Below, piece by piece: positions 54,462 to 62,737 of a stretch of DNA of 64,000 bases; the first letter of the stretch is position 1; each line of letters opens with the position of its first letter. This DNA comes from Corynebacterium sp. HMSC05H05. GTDB taxonomy: Bacteria > Actinomycetota > Actinomycetes > Mycobacteriales > Mycobacteriaceae. The stretch is taken from NCBI RefSeq assembly GCF_001807265.1, contig NZ_KV788422.1, positions 41,521 to 105,520 of the forward strand, written 5' to 3'. The notes below the pieces were generated by a model, which made no database searches, had not been told where the DNA came from, and was given only the letters and a program-made list of their open reading frames with translations. A program made the position numbers and the translations under genes.

Positions 54462-54773
54462 TTACTTCTGCAGGCCCGGCCGGTTCAGGCCCAGGTGCGG
54501 GCCGGCGAAGTACAGGCCGGCGGCGCCGATGGTGGCCACAATGGCGAGGATGCCGGCGAGCAGGCCAGCGAAGCGCTTGGCGTTGTCGATTTCGTCCTGG
54601 GTGTACTCGGAGCTGCCCGGGCCGCTGGACTGCTTGCCCTGGTCGGAAGCAGTGTCGGTGGCTGCGGCGGAGTCCGTCGCCGGGGCGGCGGTGGCCACCG
54701 GGGCAGCGCCCGCGACGAGGGCGGCGGCGAGCGCGGGGGCGATGGCGCGGCGGGAGAAAGAGCTGGTGAGCAT
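54462..54773 (-). CDS. Small exported protein with C-terminal membrane anchor
   Basis: A 103-residue protein. A signal peptide (RRAIAPALAAALVAGAAPVATAAPA) is followed by an acidic, Ser/Asp-rich stretch (GKQSSGPGSSEYTQDEIDNA) and a membrane segment (GLLAGILAIVATIGAAGLYFAG) near the C terminus. ATG 54773 has AAGGGA upstream at proper distance; an earlier ATG at 54788 is also in frame. I do not recognise the family. Corynebacteria have several such short envelope proteins. Confidence 0.75.
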   Translation of the reverse strand: MLTSSFSRRAIAPALAAALVAGAAPVATAAPATDSAAATDTASDQGKQSSGPGSSEYTQDEIDNAKRFAGLLAGILAIVATIGAAGLYFAGPHLGLNRPGLQK

Positions 54774-54875
54774 GAGCAGTCCCTTCATGGGCGTGAGCAC
54801 GGGTGTATCCGCCACAGAATAACCGACCGCGCCTGATTGCCCCGCCACAGGCCCAGCGCCGGTCCCGCTCCGAAG

Positions 54876-55535
54876 CTACTGCCCGTCGATGAAGCGGGTG
54901 ACCTTCTCCGTCTCGGCGATCTCCTGCAGCCTCTCTGCGGAGACCAGCCCGGTGACCACTACGACGGAGCCGCCGGCGGCGATGGGGCCGAGCACGTTCG
55001 CGGCGAACTCCTCAGTGGTGTGCCAGTCCTGCACCAGGTAGCGCTCCGCCTCAATGCCGGGCACGGCGAACGATCTCAAAGCGGGGGAGGCGCCAAAGTA
55101 GTCGTCGCCGTAGAAGCGCACGGTGGGGCCGAAGTCCACGGTGCCTACGGGCAGTTCACCGCCGGCTTCCACCACGCCGCGGCCGAACGGGTCGTCGGAG
55201 ACCACCACGCAATCGGGCACCTCACTCCACCGCGCGGCACCATCCAGGGTGGTGAAGATGAGGTCGGGGGCGGGGGCACCGGAGGCGTCGATAAGCGGGG
55301 TGCGCGAGGAGTTGTATGCGCCGATGGCGATGACCGCCGCTTGCCACGACACCGGCAGGTCGATGGCGACCTCGTCGCCGGCGTCGAATTCCTCATCGAG
55401 CATGTTGGCGACCTTGCTGGCCCAGTTGTCCAGCGTCTGCGCCGAAAAATCCATGCGTACGCCGCGCGAGTCGTCGTAGACGGTCAGGCGCGGCGTCGAC
55501 GGGTCAGTCTGCATTAGCGGTGCGAGCATGCTCAT
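54876..55535 (-). CDS. TIGR03089-family protein (AMP-binding-like)
   Basis: A 219-residue protein of an actinobacterial family related to the N-terminal part of AMP-dependent synthetases but too short to be a full enzyme. Typical pieces are PRLTVYDDSRGVRMDFSAQTLDNWASKVANML, VAIDLPVSWQAAVIAIGAYNSSRTPLI, and VVVVTGLVSAERLQEIAETEKVTRFI. ATG 55535 has TACGAT eight bases upstream. The gene is adjacent to an LCP gene in mycobacteria too (Rv3268 by Rv3267); here AbgT has been inserted between. No function is known. Confidence 0.86.
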   Translation of the reverse strand: MSMLAPLMQTDPSTPRLTVYDDSRGVRMDFSAQTLDNWASKVANMLDEEFDAGDEVAIDLPVSWQAAVIAIGAYNSSRTPLIDASGAPAPDLIFTTLDGAARWSEVPDCVVVSDDPFGRGVVEAGGELPVGTVDFGPTVRFYGDDYFGASPALRSFAVPGIEAERYLVQDWHTTEEFAANVLGPIAAGGSVVVVTGLVSAERLQEIAETEKVTRFIDGQ

Positions 55536-55562
55536 GCCCGCCCATCGTAAGGGGCAATTGCT

Positions 55563-57194
55563 TTACGACGCCAACATGATCGCCGCGCCCGGCCCCAACG
55601 GCAGGTCGAACTGGTACCAGATGAACAGCAGTACCAGCCAGAACATCCAGAACACCACCGTGAACACGATCAGGCGCGACATCAGGGTGCCGATGCCAGC
55701 CTTTGGTTCGTAGCGGCGCAGCTGGGTGAGGATGACGATGATGTACGGGTTGAGCGGGGTGATGATCTGCGTTGCGGAATCTCCGACGCGGTAGGCGGCT
55801 TGGATAAACGCCGGGTCGAAACCCAACAGGGCGAACATGGGCACGAATACTGCGGCCATGAGCGTCCACAGCGCGGAGCCGGAGATGACCAGCAGATTCA
55901 GGCAGGAGGCGAGGACGACAAATGCGAGGATTGCGCCGAAACCGCCGATGCCCGCGGACTCGAGGGCTTGCGCGCCCTTGACGGCAGTCCAGGTGCCGAT
56001 GCCGGTCCAGTTGAACAGTGCGATGAACTGGCCGAGGATGAACGCCAGCACCAGAAAGCCGGTCATTTCCTTGATGGACGAGCCCATCATGTCCGTGACG
56101 TCGGTGACGCTTTTCACGGTGCCGGCGGCCTTGCCGTAGACCAGGCCCATGACCACGAAGTAGAGCACCACGATGAACACGGTGGACTGCATCAGCGGCG
56201 AATCCGGCAGGAAGGTACCTTCCTCGTTGCGCCACGGCGAGCCCGGCACCAGCACGGCGACGGTGCCTGCGACGGTGAGCAGGAGCGTGGCCCACAGCGT
56301 GGCGGTCAGGCCATGCTTTTCGGCTGCGGTGAGCTCGGCGGTGATCTCGTTGCCGTCGCGGTCCAGGTCCGGAGCGTCCTCGCCGGGCGCGACCTCGGTG
56401 GGCACGCCCAGTTTGTTTAGGCGCGGCTCCAGCACCTTGTCGATGATCAGGCCGGCGATGAAGCCCAGAATGGAGGCGGAGGCGATGTTGAACCAGTAGT
56501 TGGACATCACCGTGACCTCGTTCGCCTCGAGGCTGGGCAGCGCCTCCATGACGGAGTTGGTGATGCCGGCGAACAGCGCGTCCAGGGAGCCGGGCAGGAT
56601 CGACGTGGCGTAACCGGCGCCCACGGAAGCGAAGCCGCCCAGCAGGCCGGCGACGGGGTGGCGGCCGGCGGCCTTGAACACCATGGCAGCCAGCGGCGGG
56701 ATGACAATGAAAGCCGGGTCCGCGATCAGCGAGGCGGACACGCCGATCAGGCCCACCGCGTAGGGCAGGACGGTTGTGTTGGCGGAGCCGAACAAGCGGC
56801 GGATCAGCGCCGAGAGCATGCCGGAGCGCTCTGCGATGCCCACGGCCAGGATGATGGGAAGCACGTAGACCAGCGGCGGGAAACCGACGTAGTTTTCGCC
56901 CAGGTTCACGGTGAACCAGGCCAGTCCTTCCTTGGTGAAGAACCCGTGGATGGGGCGGACCTCGTCGGAGCCGGGGACCTGGACTTGGGCCCCGGACCAG
57001 GCCATCACCGTGGAGATGACGGCGGTGATGAGGAACAGCAGGAGAAAGAGGGTGAACGGCTCGGGGAGTTTGTTGCCCACCTTCTCGATGGTGTTGAGGA
57101 CACGGTCTGTTGCGCCCGGTTTCTCGGGCGCGTGAACCCTGTTGGCAGTTGTGGTGGTTTCTGGCGATGGCTCGGGCCGTGGTGTACGAGTCAT
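55563..57194 (-). CDS. AbgT-family transporter
   Basis: A 543-residue polytopic transporter of the AbgT family, whose members import p-aminobenzoyl-glutamate or export antimicrobials such as sulfonamides. Motifs include NKLPEPFTLFLLLFLITAVIS, VYVLPIILAVGIAERSGMLSALIRR, SLIADPAFIVIPPLAAMVF, LDALFAGITNSVM, LVISGSALWTLMAAVFVPMFALLGFDPAF and the re-entrant hairpin region YRVGDSATQIITPLNPYI. About ten to twelve membrane segments are seen. ATG 57194 has TAAAAC eight bases upstream. A perfect 13-bp inverted repeat covers its likely -35 region. Confidence 0.93.
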   Translation of the reverse strand: MTRTPRPEPSPETTTTANRVHAPEKPGATDRVLNTIEKVGNKLPEPFTLFLLLFLITAVISTVMAWSGAQVQVPGSDEVRPIHGFFTKEGLAWFTVNLGENYVGFPPLVYVLPIILAVGIAERSGMLSALIRRLFGSANTTVLPYAVGLIGVSASLIADPAFIVIPPLAAMVFKAAGRHPVAGLLGGFASVGAGYATSILPGSLDALFAGITNSVMEALPSLEANEVTVMSNYWFNIASASILGFIAGLIIDKVLEPRLNKLGVPTEVAPGEDAPDLDRDGNEITAELTAAEKHGLTATLWATLLLTVAGTVAVLVPGSPWRNEEGTFLPDSPLMQSTVFIVVLYFVVMGLVYGKAAGTVKSVTDVTDMMGSSIKEMTGFLVLAFILGQFIALFNWTGIGTWTAVKGAQALESAGIGGFGAILAFVVLASCLNLLVISGSALWTLMAAVFVPMFALLGFDPAFIQAAYRVGDSATQIITPLNPYIIVILTQLRRYEPKAGIGTLMSRLIVFTVVFWMFWLVLLFIWYQFDLPLGPGAAIMLAS

Positions 57195-57220
57195 GCACTC
57201 TGGTTTTACCAAACCGTCTG

Positions 57221-57251
57221 CAGGGTTTTTCCCGGTTTGGGAAAAACCCTG
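57221..57251 (-). promoter_or_regulatory. Perfect 13-bp inverted repeat upstream of abgT
   Basis: CAGGGTTTTTCCC (57221-57233) and GGGAAAAACCCTG (57239-57251) are exact reverse complements around a five-base loop. It lies 13 bases from the predicted -10 of the AbgT gene and 34 bases after the LCP stop, so it may serve as operator or as terminator; no U tract follows, which favours an operator. Confidence 0.6.
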
Positions 57252-57284
57252 GAATTACATTCCCAAACAGTGGGATGGGGCGGG

Positions 57285-58886
57285 TTAGTTTACGCAGCGC
57301 GGGCTGTCGCCGTCGGCGGTGATCTCGGGGCCGATCTCGGTCGCGCCGAAATCCTCGCCCGGGGTGCCAACCGGCGCCTCTTGCTGTGCTTCCTCCGCAG
57401 TCATGACACCCGGGCCGGCGTAATCCTCGGCCACGACGGCGATCATCGTGCCCGGCTCGAGGGTTGCGTTGGCCACCACAGGCACACCGCCGAGGATGCG
57501 GGCGAGTTCTTGCGCCGCGGGGTCGTTGGCGTCGGCGGCCAACACCTGGCTCTGGAAGTACAGGCCCTCCATGGCGTTTGCCACCTCGGAGACCTGGAGG
57601 CCCTGTTTGCCCAGCTCCTCGCCGACGCGGCCCGCCTGGCCCGGCACGGCGCCAGCGTTGAGCACGATGACATCCTGGGTGCCAAGCGTCGAGGACGACG
57701 CAGAGTCGGTGGAGTCGGGCGAGTCGGAGGTCTCGGTGGTGTCCTCTTCTTCCTGCTCGGGCTCCACCGCGTCTTCCATGAACCGGTGCACCTGGGCCAC
57801 GTCGACGGTGATGATGGATTCGCCGTAGTCGCCGATGCCGTTGACGGAGGTGACCGGAATGGTGGTGAACGTGACGTTGTCGCCCGCCAGGCCGGAAAGC
57901 TGCTGGGCGAAGCGGACAACATCCCAACCCTTGTCCAGCGTGACGGAGCGCTCCGCTGCGTTGGCCAGCTCGCGCAGGCGTGCCGGGTTGGTCAGGGTGC
58001 CCGCGGAAAGCATGTTGCGCACAAGCGACGCCATGAATGTCTGCTGGCGGACAATGCGGTCGAGGTCGCCGCGGGGCAGGTCGTGGCGTTGGCGCACGAA
58101 CGACAGCGCCTGGGTGCCGTTGAGGGTTTGCACGCCGGCGGGGAAGTGTGCGCCGGACAGCGGCTCGTCCACAGCGTTGTTGAGGCACACGGTCACACCG
58201 CCCACGGCGTCCGTGAGCAGGACGAAGCCGAGCAGTCCCACCTGCGCGAAGTGGTCCACCTCCACGCCGGTGAGGTTGGCCACCGCATCGATCAAGCCCT
58301 CCTGTCCTGCGCGCGCGACCCGCTGCTCCAGCTCGGGTCCTTCGGGCATGCCGTCTTCTTCGATCAACTCTTCGCGCTTATCCGCGGCGTAGGCGCCGTA
58401 GACACCGTTGATTTTCAGGTTGCCGTAGGTGCTGTCGTGGACGTACGTGTCGCGCGGAATGGACACGGCCGTCGCTTTCGAGCCGTCCTCCGGAATGCGG
58501 ATAACCATGATTGTGTCGGTGTTGATCTCACCGTCGGCGACGCCGGCGTTGAGGCGGGCGAGTTCGTCCTCGCTCAACGGGTTGCCCTGCGCGTCCGTGC
58601 GCGAGTCGGAGCCGACCAAGAGGATGTCCACGGCACCGTCGAGCGCAGCGTCTTCCTTGTTGCCCTTGCCCTTGGATTTGCTCTGGGAGCTGACGTCTAG
58701 CTCCGAGGCGGAAAGCTGCCCGCCCAAGCGGCCGACGGCGAAGTAGCCGACGCCAGACAAGGTGATTGCCAGGGCTGAGACCACCGCCAGCACGCCTTTG
58801 ACCACAGGGTGGCCGGACTGAGACACGTCTCGCGTTCGCGAAGGTGCCGCTTGAATATCGCGGGCACGCCGGTTGGGGTCAGTCAC
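57285..58886 (-). CDS. LytR-CpsA-Psr (LCP) family ligase with LytR_C domain
   Basis: A 533-residue membrane-anchored enzyme that attaches arabinogalactan or other glycopolymers to peptidoglycan. A membrane segment (VVKGVLAVVSALAITLSGVGYFAV, about 28-51) is followed by the LCP domain: LLVGSDSRTD, TIMVIRIPEDG, AVSIPRDTYV with the conserved Arg and Asp, and FVRQRHDLPRGDLDRI. A C-terminal LytR_C domain (VIVLNAGAVPGQAGRVGEELG) closes the chain. GTG 58886 has TATACT seven bases upstream. The divergent neighbour is a WbbL-like rhamnosyltransferase, which makes the arabinogalactan linker. Confidence 0.94.
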   Translation of the reverse strand: MTDPNRRARDIQAAPSRTRDVSQSGHPVVKGVLAVVSALAITLSGVGYFAVGRLGGQLSASELDVSSQSKSKGKGNKEDAALDGAVDILLVGSDSRTDAQGNPLSEDELARLNAGVADGEINTDTIMVIRIPEDGSKATAVSIPRDTYVHDSTYGNLKINGVYGAYAADKREELIEEDGMPEGPELEQRVARAGQEGLIDAVANLTGVEVDHFAQVGLLGFVLLTDAVGGVTVCLNNAVDEPLSGAHFPAGVQTLNGTQALSFVRQRHDLPRGDLDRIVRQQTFMASLVRNMLSAGTLTNPARLRELANAAERSVTLDKGWDVVRFAQQLSGLAGDNVTFTTIPVTSVNGIGDYGESIITVDVAQVHRFMEDAVEPEQEEEDTTETSDSPDSTDSASSSTLGTQDVIVLNAGAVPGQAGRVGEELGKQGLQVSEVANAMEGLYFQSQVLAADANDPAAQELARILGGVPVVANATLEPGTMIAVVAEDYAGPGVMTAEEAQQEAPVGTPGEDFGATEIGPEITADGDSPRCVN

Positions 58887-58982
58887 GCGGGGAAGTATAC
58901 GACATCCCTGTCTGAATACCGGAGGCCGCACCTGTGCCGTACACCGATTTCGGCCCCACCGGTGGGTATGATTCCAGCCATT

Positions 58983-59915
58983 GTGAACGCAGACTTTCTC
59001 CATACGCCTCATGCGGCGGCATCCGATTTGCCGCTTGCTGTGATTACGGTGACGTACTCGCCGGGCGAGCATTTGTCGCACCTGATTGCATCGCTCGACG
59101 CGGCGACGAGCGGTGAGGTGCGCTTGGTCTGCGCGGACAACGGTTCCACCGACGGTGCTCCGCAGCGGGCTGCCGCGGAGCACGAGCACGTGGAGTTTCT
59201 GCCCACTGGCGGAAATATCGGCTACGGGGCGGCGATTAATGTCGCGGCCGCGGCGCTTGCGGAGCGTCGAGAAGCGAATGCGATCCGGGGCGACTATTTC
59301 CTCATCGTCAATCCGGACGTGGAATTCGGCCCGGGCAGCATCGACGAGCTCATCCGTTGCATCGACGCTGTGCCGCAGGCCGGGGCAGCGGGCCCGCGCA
59401 TTGAGGAGGCGGACGGCTCCGCGTACCCCAGCGCGCGCGAGGTTCCCGGCCTTGCAACGGGCATCGGGCATGCATTGCTTTACGACGTCTGGCCGCGCAA
59501 CCCGTTCTCCCGCGCCTACAAGGCGGACGCGAACATGCATGTCCAGCGCACCGCCGGGTGGCTCTCAGGCGCCTGTCTGCTGGTGCGGTGGGACGCGTTC
59601 GACGCCATCGGCGGCTTTGACGAGCGCTACTTCATGTACCTGGAAGACATCGACTTCGGCGACAGGCTCTCGCGCGCCGGGTGGGACAACCTGTACTGCC
59701 CGTCGTCGGTGATTTTGCACGACCAGGGCCACGTGGCGGGGAAGTTTCGCAAGGTGACGGTGCCCGCGCACCACGGTTCGGCCTACCGCTTCCAACGTGA
59801 CCGGCACCCGCACCGGTGGCAGGCGCCGCTGCGCTGGGCGCTGTGGCTCGGGCTGAAGGTCCGCGGGGCGTTCCAGCTCGGGCTGCGCAAACCGCGGCGA
59901 CGCACCAATACTTAG
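58983..59915 (+). CDS. wbbL: Rhamnosyltransferase of the arabinogalactan linker (GT2 family)
   Basis: A 310-residue cytoplasmic glycosyltransferase. GT2 elements are VITVTYSPGEHLSHLIASL, VRLVCADNGSTDGAP with the acidic nucleotide-sugar site, NPDVEFGPG, SGACLLVRWDAFDAIGGFDERYFMYLEDIDFGDRL with the catalytic acid, and a basic C terminus. It is expected to add rhamnose to decaprenyl-PP-GlcNAc. GTG 58983 lies ten bases after TATGAT. It is divergent from LCP and is followed by the mannose-1-phosphate guanylyltransferase gene, as in mycobacteria. Confidence 0.93.
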   Translation: MNADFLHTPHAAASDLPLAVITVTYSPGEHLSHLIASLDAATSGEVRLVCADNGSTDGAPQRAAAEHEHVEFLPTGGNIGYGAAINVAAAALAERREANAIRGDYFLIVNPDVEFGPGSIDELIRCIDAVPQAGAAGPRIEEADGSAYPSAREVPGLATGIGHALLYDVWPRNPFSRAYKADANMHVQRTAGWLSGACLLVRWDAFDAIGGFDERYFMYLEDIDFGDRLSRAGWDNLYCPSSVILHDQGHVAGKFRKVTVPAHHGSAYRFQRDRHPHRWQAPLRWALWLGLKVRGAFQLGLRKPRRRTNT

Positions 59916-59951
59916 CGAGAACTTCAGTAAACAGGAAGAAAAGGACAAGCA

Positions 59952-61070
59952 ATGGCAACTTCGGAGCACATCGACGCCGCGCAGGCGGCCGACGGGGCGG
60001 TCATAGAGATGGACGCGGTGATCTTGGTGGGCGGACGTGGCACGCGTCTGCGTCCGCTGACGGTGTCGACGCCGAAGCCGATGCTTCCCACCGCCGGCTA
60101 CCCGTTTTTGGCGCATCTTCTCGCCCGCATCAAGGCCGCCGGCATGCGCCACGTGGTGCTGGGCACGTCCTATAAGGCCGAGGTGTTCGAGGAGTACTTC
60201 GGCGACGGCTCCGAGTTTGGCTTGGAAATCGAGTACGTCGTGGAGGAAGAGGCGCTCGGCACCGGTGGCGGCATCCGCAACGTGCTAGACAGGCTGCGCT
60301 ACGACAACGCCATGGTGTTTAACGGCGATGTTCTCTCCGGCGCGGACCTGTCCGCAATCGCCTCGACCCACGTGGACAAGGACGCCGACGTTACGTTGCA
60401 CCTGGTGCGAGTGCCGGACCCGCGCGCGTTCGGCTCGGTGCCTACGGATGAGGACGGCAACGTGCTGGCGTTTTTGGAGAAGACGGAGGATCCGCCGACC
60501 GACCAGATCAATGCCGGTTGCTACGTGTTCAAGCGCTCCGTGATCGAGCAGATCCCGGCCGGGCGCGTGGTGTCGGTGGAGCGCGACACGTTCCCGGGTC
60601 TGCTGGAGGCGGGCGCGAAGGTGGTCGGCCACGTGGATTCGTCCTACTGGCGCGACATGGGCCGCCCGGACGATTTCGTCCAGGGGTCTTCCGATGTGGT
60701 GCGCGGCATCGCGTACTCGCCGTTGCTCGAGGGGCGTACGGGCGAGTCGCTTGTGGACGACTCCGCTGGCGTCGCGCACGGCGTCATCCTCATCGGCGGC
60801 ACGGCTGTGGGCCGCGGCTGCGAGATCGGGGCCGGCTCGCGTGTGGACGACTCGGTGATTTTCGACGGCGTGACCATCGAGCCTGGCGCAATGGTGCGCA
60901 ACTCGATTATCGCCGCTGGTGCGCGGATCGGCGCGAACGCGCGGATCACGGACTGCGTGATCGGCGAGGGCGCAACTATTGGCGCGCGTTGCGAGCTGCA
61001 GGCGGGCATGCGCGTGTGGCCGGGCGTGGAAATCCCGGATTCGGGAGTGCGTTTCTCTCCGGACGCGTAA
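59952..61070 (+). CDS. Mannose-1-phosphate guanylyltransferase (GDP-mannose pyrophosphorylase)
   Basis: A 372-residue nucleotidyltransferase. The N-terminal domain has VILVGGRGTRLRPLTVSTPKPML, EALGTGGGIRN, and NGDVLSGADLS. The C-terminal part is a left-handed beta-helix with hexapeptide-like repeats (VRNSIIAAGARIGANARITDCVIGEGATIGA). Its place between wbbL and whiB matches the GDP-mannose pyrophosphorylase of mycobacteria and the gene called rmlA2 in corynebacteria, so GTP/mannose-1-P is the likely pair, although a glucose-1-P enzyme cannot be ruled out. The next gene is not on the same transcript. Confidence 0.88.
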   Translation: MATSEHIDAAQAADGAVIEMDAVILVGGRGTRLRPLTVSTPKPMLPTAGYPFLAHLLARIKAAGMRHVVLGTSYKAEVFEEYFGDGSEFGLEIEYVVEEEALGTGGGIRNVLDRLRYDNAMVFNGDVLSGADLSAIASTHVDKDADVTLHLVRVPDPRAFGSVPTDEDGNVLAFLEKTEDPPTDQINAGCYVFKRSVIEQIPAGRVVSVERDTFPGLLEAGAKVVGHVDSSYWRDMGRPDDFVQGSSDVVRGIAYSPLLEGRTGESLVDDSAGVAHGVILIGGTAVGRGCEIGAGSRVDDSVIFDGVTIEPGAMVRNSIIAAGARIGANARITDCVIGEGATIGARCELQAGMRVWPGVEIPDSGVRFSPDA

Positions 61071-61159
61071 GCGACACGCCAAAACTGAAAAATAGTTGCT
61101 CAAATCGGCGCCGCTACCATATGTAGTACCCCCGATGCGCACCCCCATCTCCTGGCGCG

Positions 61160-61186
61160 TGTGACTAATGTGACTCGTGTGACGAG
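61160..61186 (+). repeat. Three tandem 9-bp TGTGACNNN repeats upstream of whiB
   Basis: TGTGACTAA (61160-61168), TGTGACTCG (61169-61177) and TGTGACGAG (61178-61186) follow each other. The last two also form the palindrome CTCG-TGTGA-CGAG. They lie about 170 bases before the whiB start in a 280-base gap with no gene, and are a plausible multi-site operator. A more distant GTGGGAAATAGGGAGC may be a separate promoter part. Confidence 0.5.
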
Positions 61187-61350
61187 CGACGTGGGAAATA
61201 GGGAGCGAGGGACCGAAACTGCAGAATTCTGGTTGCGGCTATTTAGTGTCCCGGTGTGTAATCACAGCAGTGTTATCCGCAGTACCCGCCAGCCGGGAAC
61301 TGCGGTCACCACTCTTATACGACCGACAAGCAACTAAGGAAGGTAATGGC

Positions 61351-61647
61351 GTGGAAAACCAGGCAGACGCCACCCTCCGCGGCGCGGCCGCAGGAGGGAT
61401 GACCCTCGACGAGTTGTTCGGCGCCGTCGAGCAGGAGTGGCAGGATCAGGCGCTGTGCGCCCAGACCGACCCGGAGGCGTTTTTCCCGGAGAAGGGCGGC
61501 TCCACCCGCGAGGCGAAGCGGATCTGCAAAGCGTGCGCAGTGCGCGACGAGTGCTTGGAATACGCGCTCGAGCACGACGAGCGTTTTGGCATTTGGGGCG
61601 GGCTCTCCGACCGTGAGCGCCGCCGCCTGAAAAAGCAGATCGGCTAA
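61351..61647 (+). CDS. whcD: WhiB-family transcriptional regulator (WhiB2/WhcD type)
   Basis: A 98-residue iron-sulfur regulator. The four cluster-binding cysteines occur as QALCAQTDPEAFFP, RICKACAVRDECLEYAL, and the signature GIWGGLSDRERRRLKKQ follows. In mycobacteria the WhiB2 orthologue controls septation and is essential. I chose GTG 61351, preceded by AAGGAAGG. The neighbours (guanylyltransferase upstream, metallopeptidase and DUF3499 downstream) match the WhiB2 locus. Its message runs into the end of the convergent metallopeptidase gene only three bases away. Confidence 0.94.
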   Translation: MENQADATLRGAAAGGMTLDELFGAVEQEWQDQALCAQTDPEAFFPEKGGSTREAKRICKACAVRDECLEYALEHDERFGIWGGLSDRERRRLKKQIG

Positions 61648-61650
61648 GCC

Positions 61651-62124
61651 CTACCAGGGGAAGTCTGGGGAGATAGTCCTCGGATCCAAGTTGAGGTAAT
61701 TGGCCACAAGAGCGGTCAGAACCCATGTGATGAGTTCTGACCGCTCTTGTGTTTGCGCCGCCCGGTGCTCGATGGGCATGCGGAACACCACGAAGCGTGC
61801 GCGGGTGGGGTTGCCCTGCTTGTCCACCCCGGCCTGCAGCACGCGCCCGAGCGGCACCGGGCCGTCGGCGATGATCTCGTCCGGAAACACCGTCATGTCG
61901 GGGCTGAGACGCATCCGGGGAATGGTGTCCACGGCAAGGTCCACGCCGGCCAGCTCGTTGAAGTACTGGTTGTGCAGCGGCGCGTAGGCGTCGATGACCA
62001 GCTGGTCGAAGCTGTCTGCGCGGGTGCGGTAGCGCGGCACGCCGATCGGCAGGATGGGCCCGCGCACGCCGTGGCCGTGGCGGTTGCGGGCCGGTTGCAC
62101 GTGGGAGGGGCCGGTGGAGCTCAT
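61651..62124 (-). CDS. Metallopeptidase-family (zincin-like) protein with degenerate active site
   Basis: A 157-residue protein of the actinobacterial family at the Rv3259 position beside whiB2. Core motifs are RGPILPIGVPRYRTRADSFDQLVIDAY, TIPRMRLSPDMTVFPDEIIADGPVPLGRV, and RARFVVFRMPIEHRA. The helix where HExxH would lie reads ERSELITWVLTALVANYL, so no metal site is visible; other actinobacterial members are also degenerate. This stretch is encoded by an 18-bp perfect inverted repeat. ATG 62124 has TAGCAT eight bases upstream. It is convergent with whiB. Confidence 0.83.
   Translation of the reverse strand: MSSTGPSHVQPARNRHGHGVRGPILPIGVPRYRTRADSFDQLVIDAYAPLHNQYFNELAGVDLAVDTIPRMRLSPDMTVFPDEIIADGPVPLGRVLQAGVDKQGNPTRARFVVFRMPIEHRAAQTQERSELITWVLTALVANYLNLDPRTISPDFPW
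61705..61751 (+). repeat. Perfect 18-bp inverted repeat inside the metallopeptidase-family gene
   Basis: CACAAGAGCGGTCAGAAC (61705-61722) and GTTCTGACCGCTCTTGTG (61734-61751) are exact reverse complements with an 11-base loop. They lie in the coding sequence for the C-terminal helix of the convergent gene and 57 bases past the whiB stop. The repeat could be the whiB terminator or an inserted hairpin; it is longer than any other perfect stem noted in this window. Confidence 0.85.
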
Positions 62125-62217
62125 ACCTGGCAATGCTATTGCGCCGCGCGGCGAAGGTGGCGCGGGCGCGCCGCGTTGCACTGTCGAAATCTCAACGCGG
62201 GGTTTAGACTTGGCGCC

Positions 62218-62685
62218 GTGAATATCTACCGCCGTTGTTGCCGCCCCGGATGCGGCCGGCCCGCCGTGGCCACGCTGATCTACGCGTACGCGGATTCGAC
62301 GGCAGTGGTCGGACCGCTCGCGCCCGCCCCGGACCCGCATGCGTGGGACCTGTGCGAGCGTCATTCCGCGCACATCACCGCCCCGGTGGGGTGGGAGCTG
62401 GTCCGCGTCGAGCACGTCGAGCTCGACGACGACGAGTTGGACGACGAGAACACCGACATCACCGCGCTCGCGGAGGCGGTGCGCGAAGCAGGAAGGGTGA
62501 CCACCGGGCTGGTGGAAACCGGCCAGGACCCGATCGAGTACTCGGCGGAGAAAGACTTCAACAACCCGGACACCTCCAACCACCCGGTGCACCGCACGAA
62601 GCGGGTGGAGGAGCAGATCGCGGCTGCCAAGGCGGCGCGTCGCTCGCACTTGCGCATCGTGCCGGACCCGGAGGCAGAGCAGTAG
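62218..62685 (+). CDS. DUF3499-family protein
   Basis: A 155-residue soluble protein of an actinobacterial family. The N terminus is a zinc-ribbon-like unit (YRRCCRPGCGRPAVATLIYAYADSTAVVGPLAP and WDLCERHSAHITAPVGWELV), followed by an acidic, poorly structured tail (DDDELDDENTD). GTG 62218 has TAGACT seven bases upstream. It is followed by the phosphomannomutase gene, as in mycobacteria (Rv3258c-Rv3257c). No function is known. Confidence 0.87.
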   Translation: MNIYRRCCRPGCGRPAVATLIYAYADSTAVVGPLAPAPDPHAWDLCERHSAHITAPVGWELVRVEHVELDDDELDDENTDITALAEAVREAGRVTTGLVETGQDPIEYSAEKDFNNPDTSNHPVHRTKRVEEQIAAAKAARRSHLRIVPDPEAEQ

Positions 62686-62737
62686 CAACAGCGGTCTGCG
62701 CAGGCCCGTGTCGGGGGCGCGCGATAAGATACCGCGC

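Noticed and set aside
55504..58188. Long minus-strand open frame (894 codons) across the AbgT and LCP genes
   Set aside because: It is out of frame with both clear genes and rich in Arg, His and Gly as expected for a shadow frame.
58887..59540. Upstream extension of the LCP protein by about 218 residues
   Set aside because: The extension would cover the wbbL promoter and coding region; a GTG at 58886 with TATACT seven bases upstream fits better.
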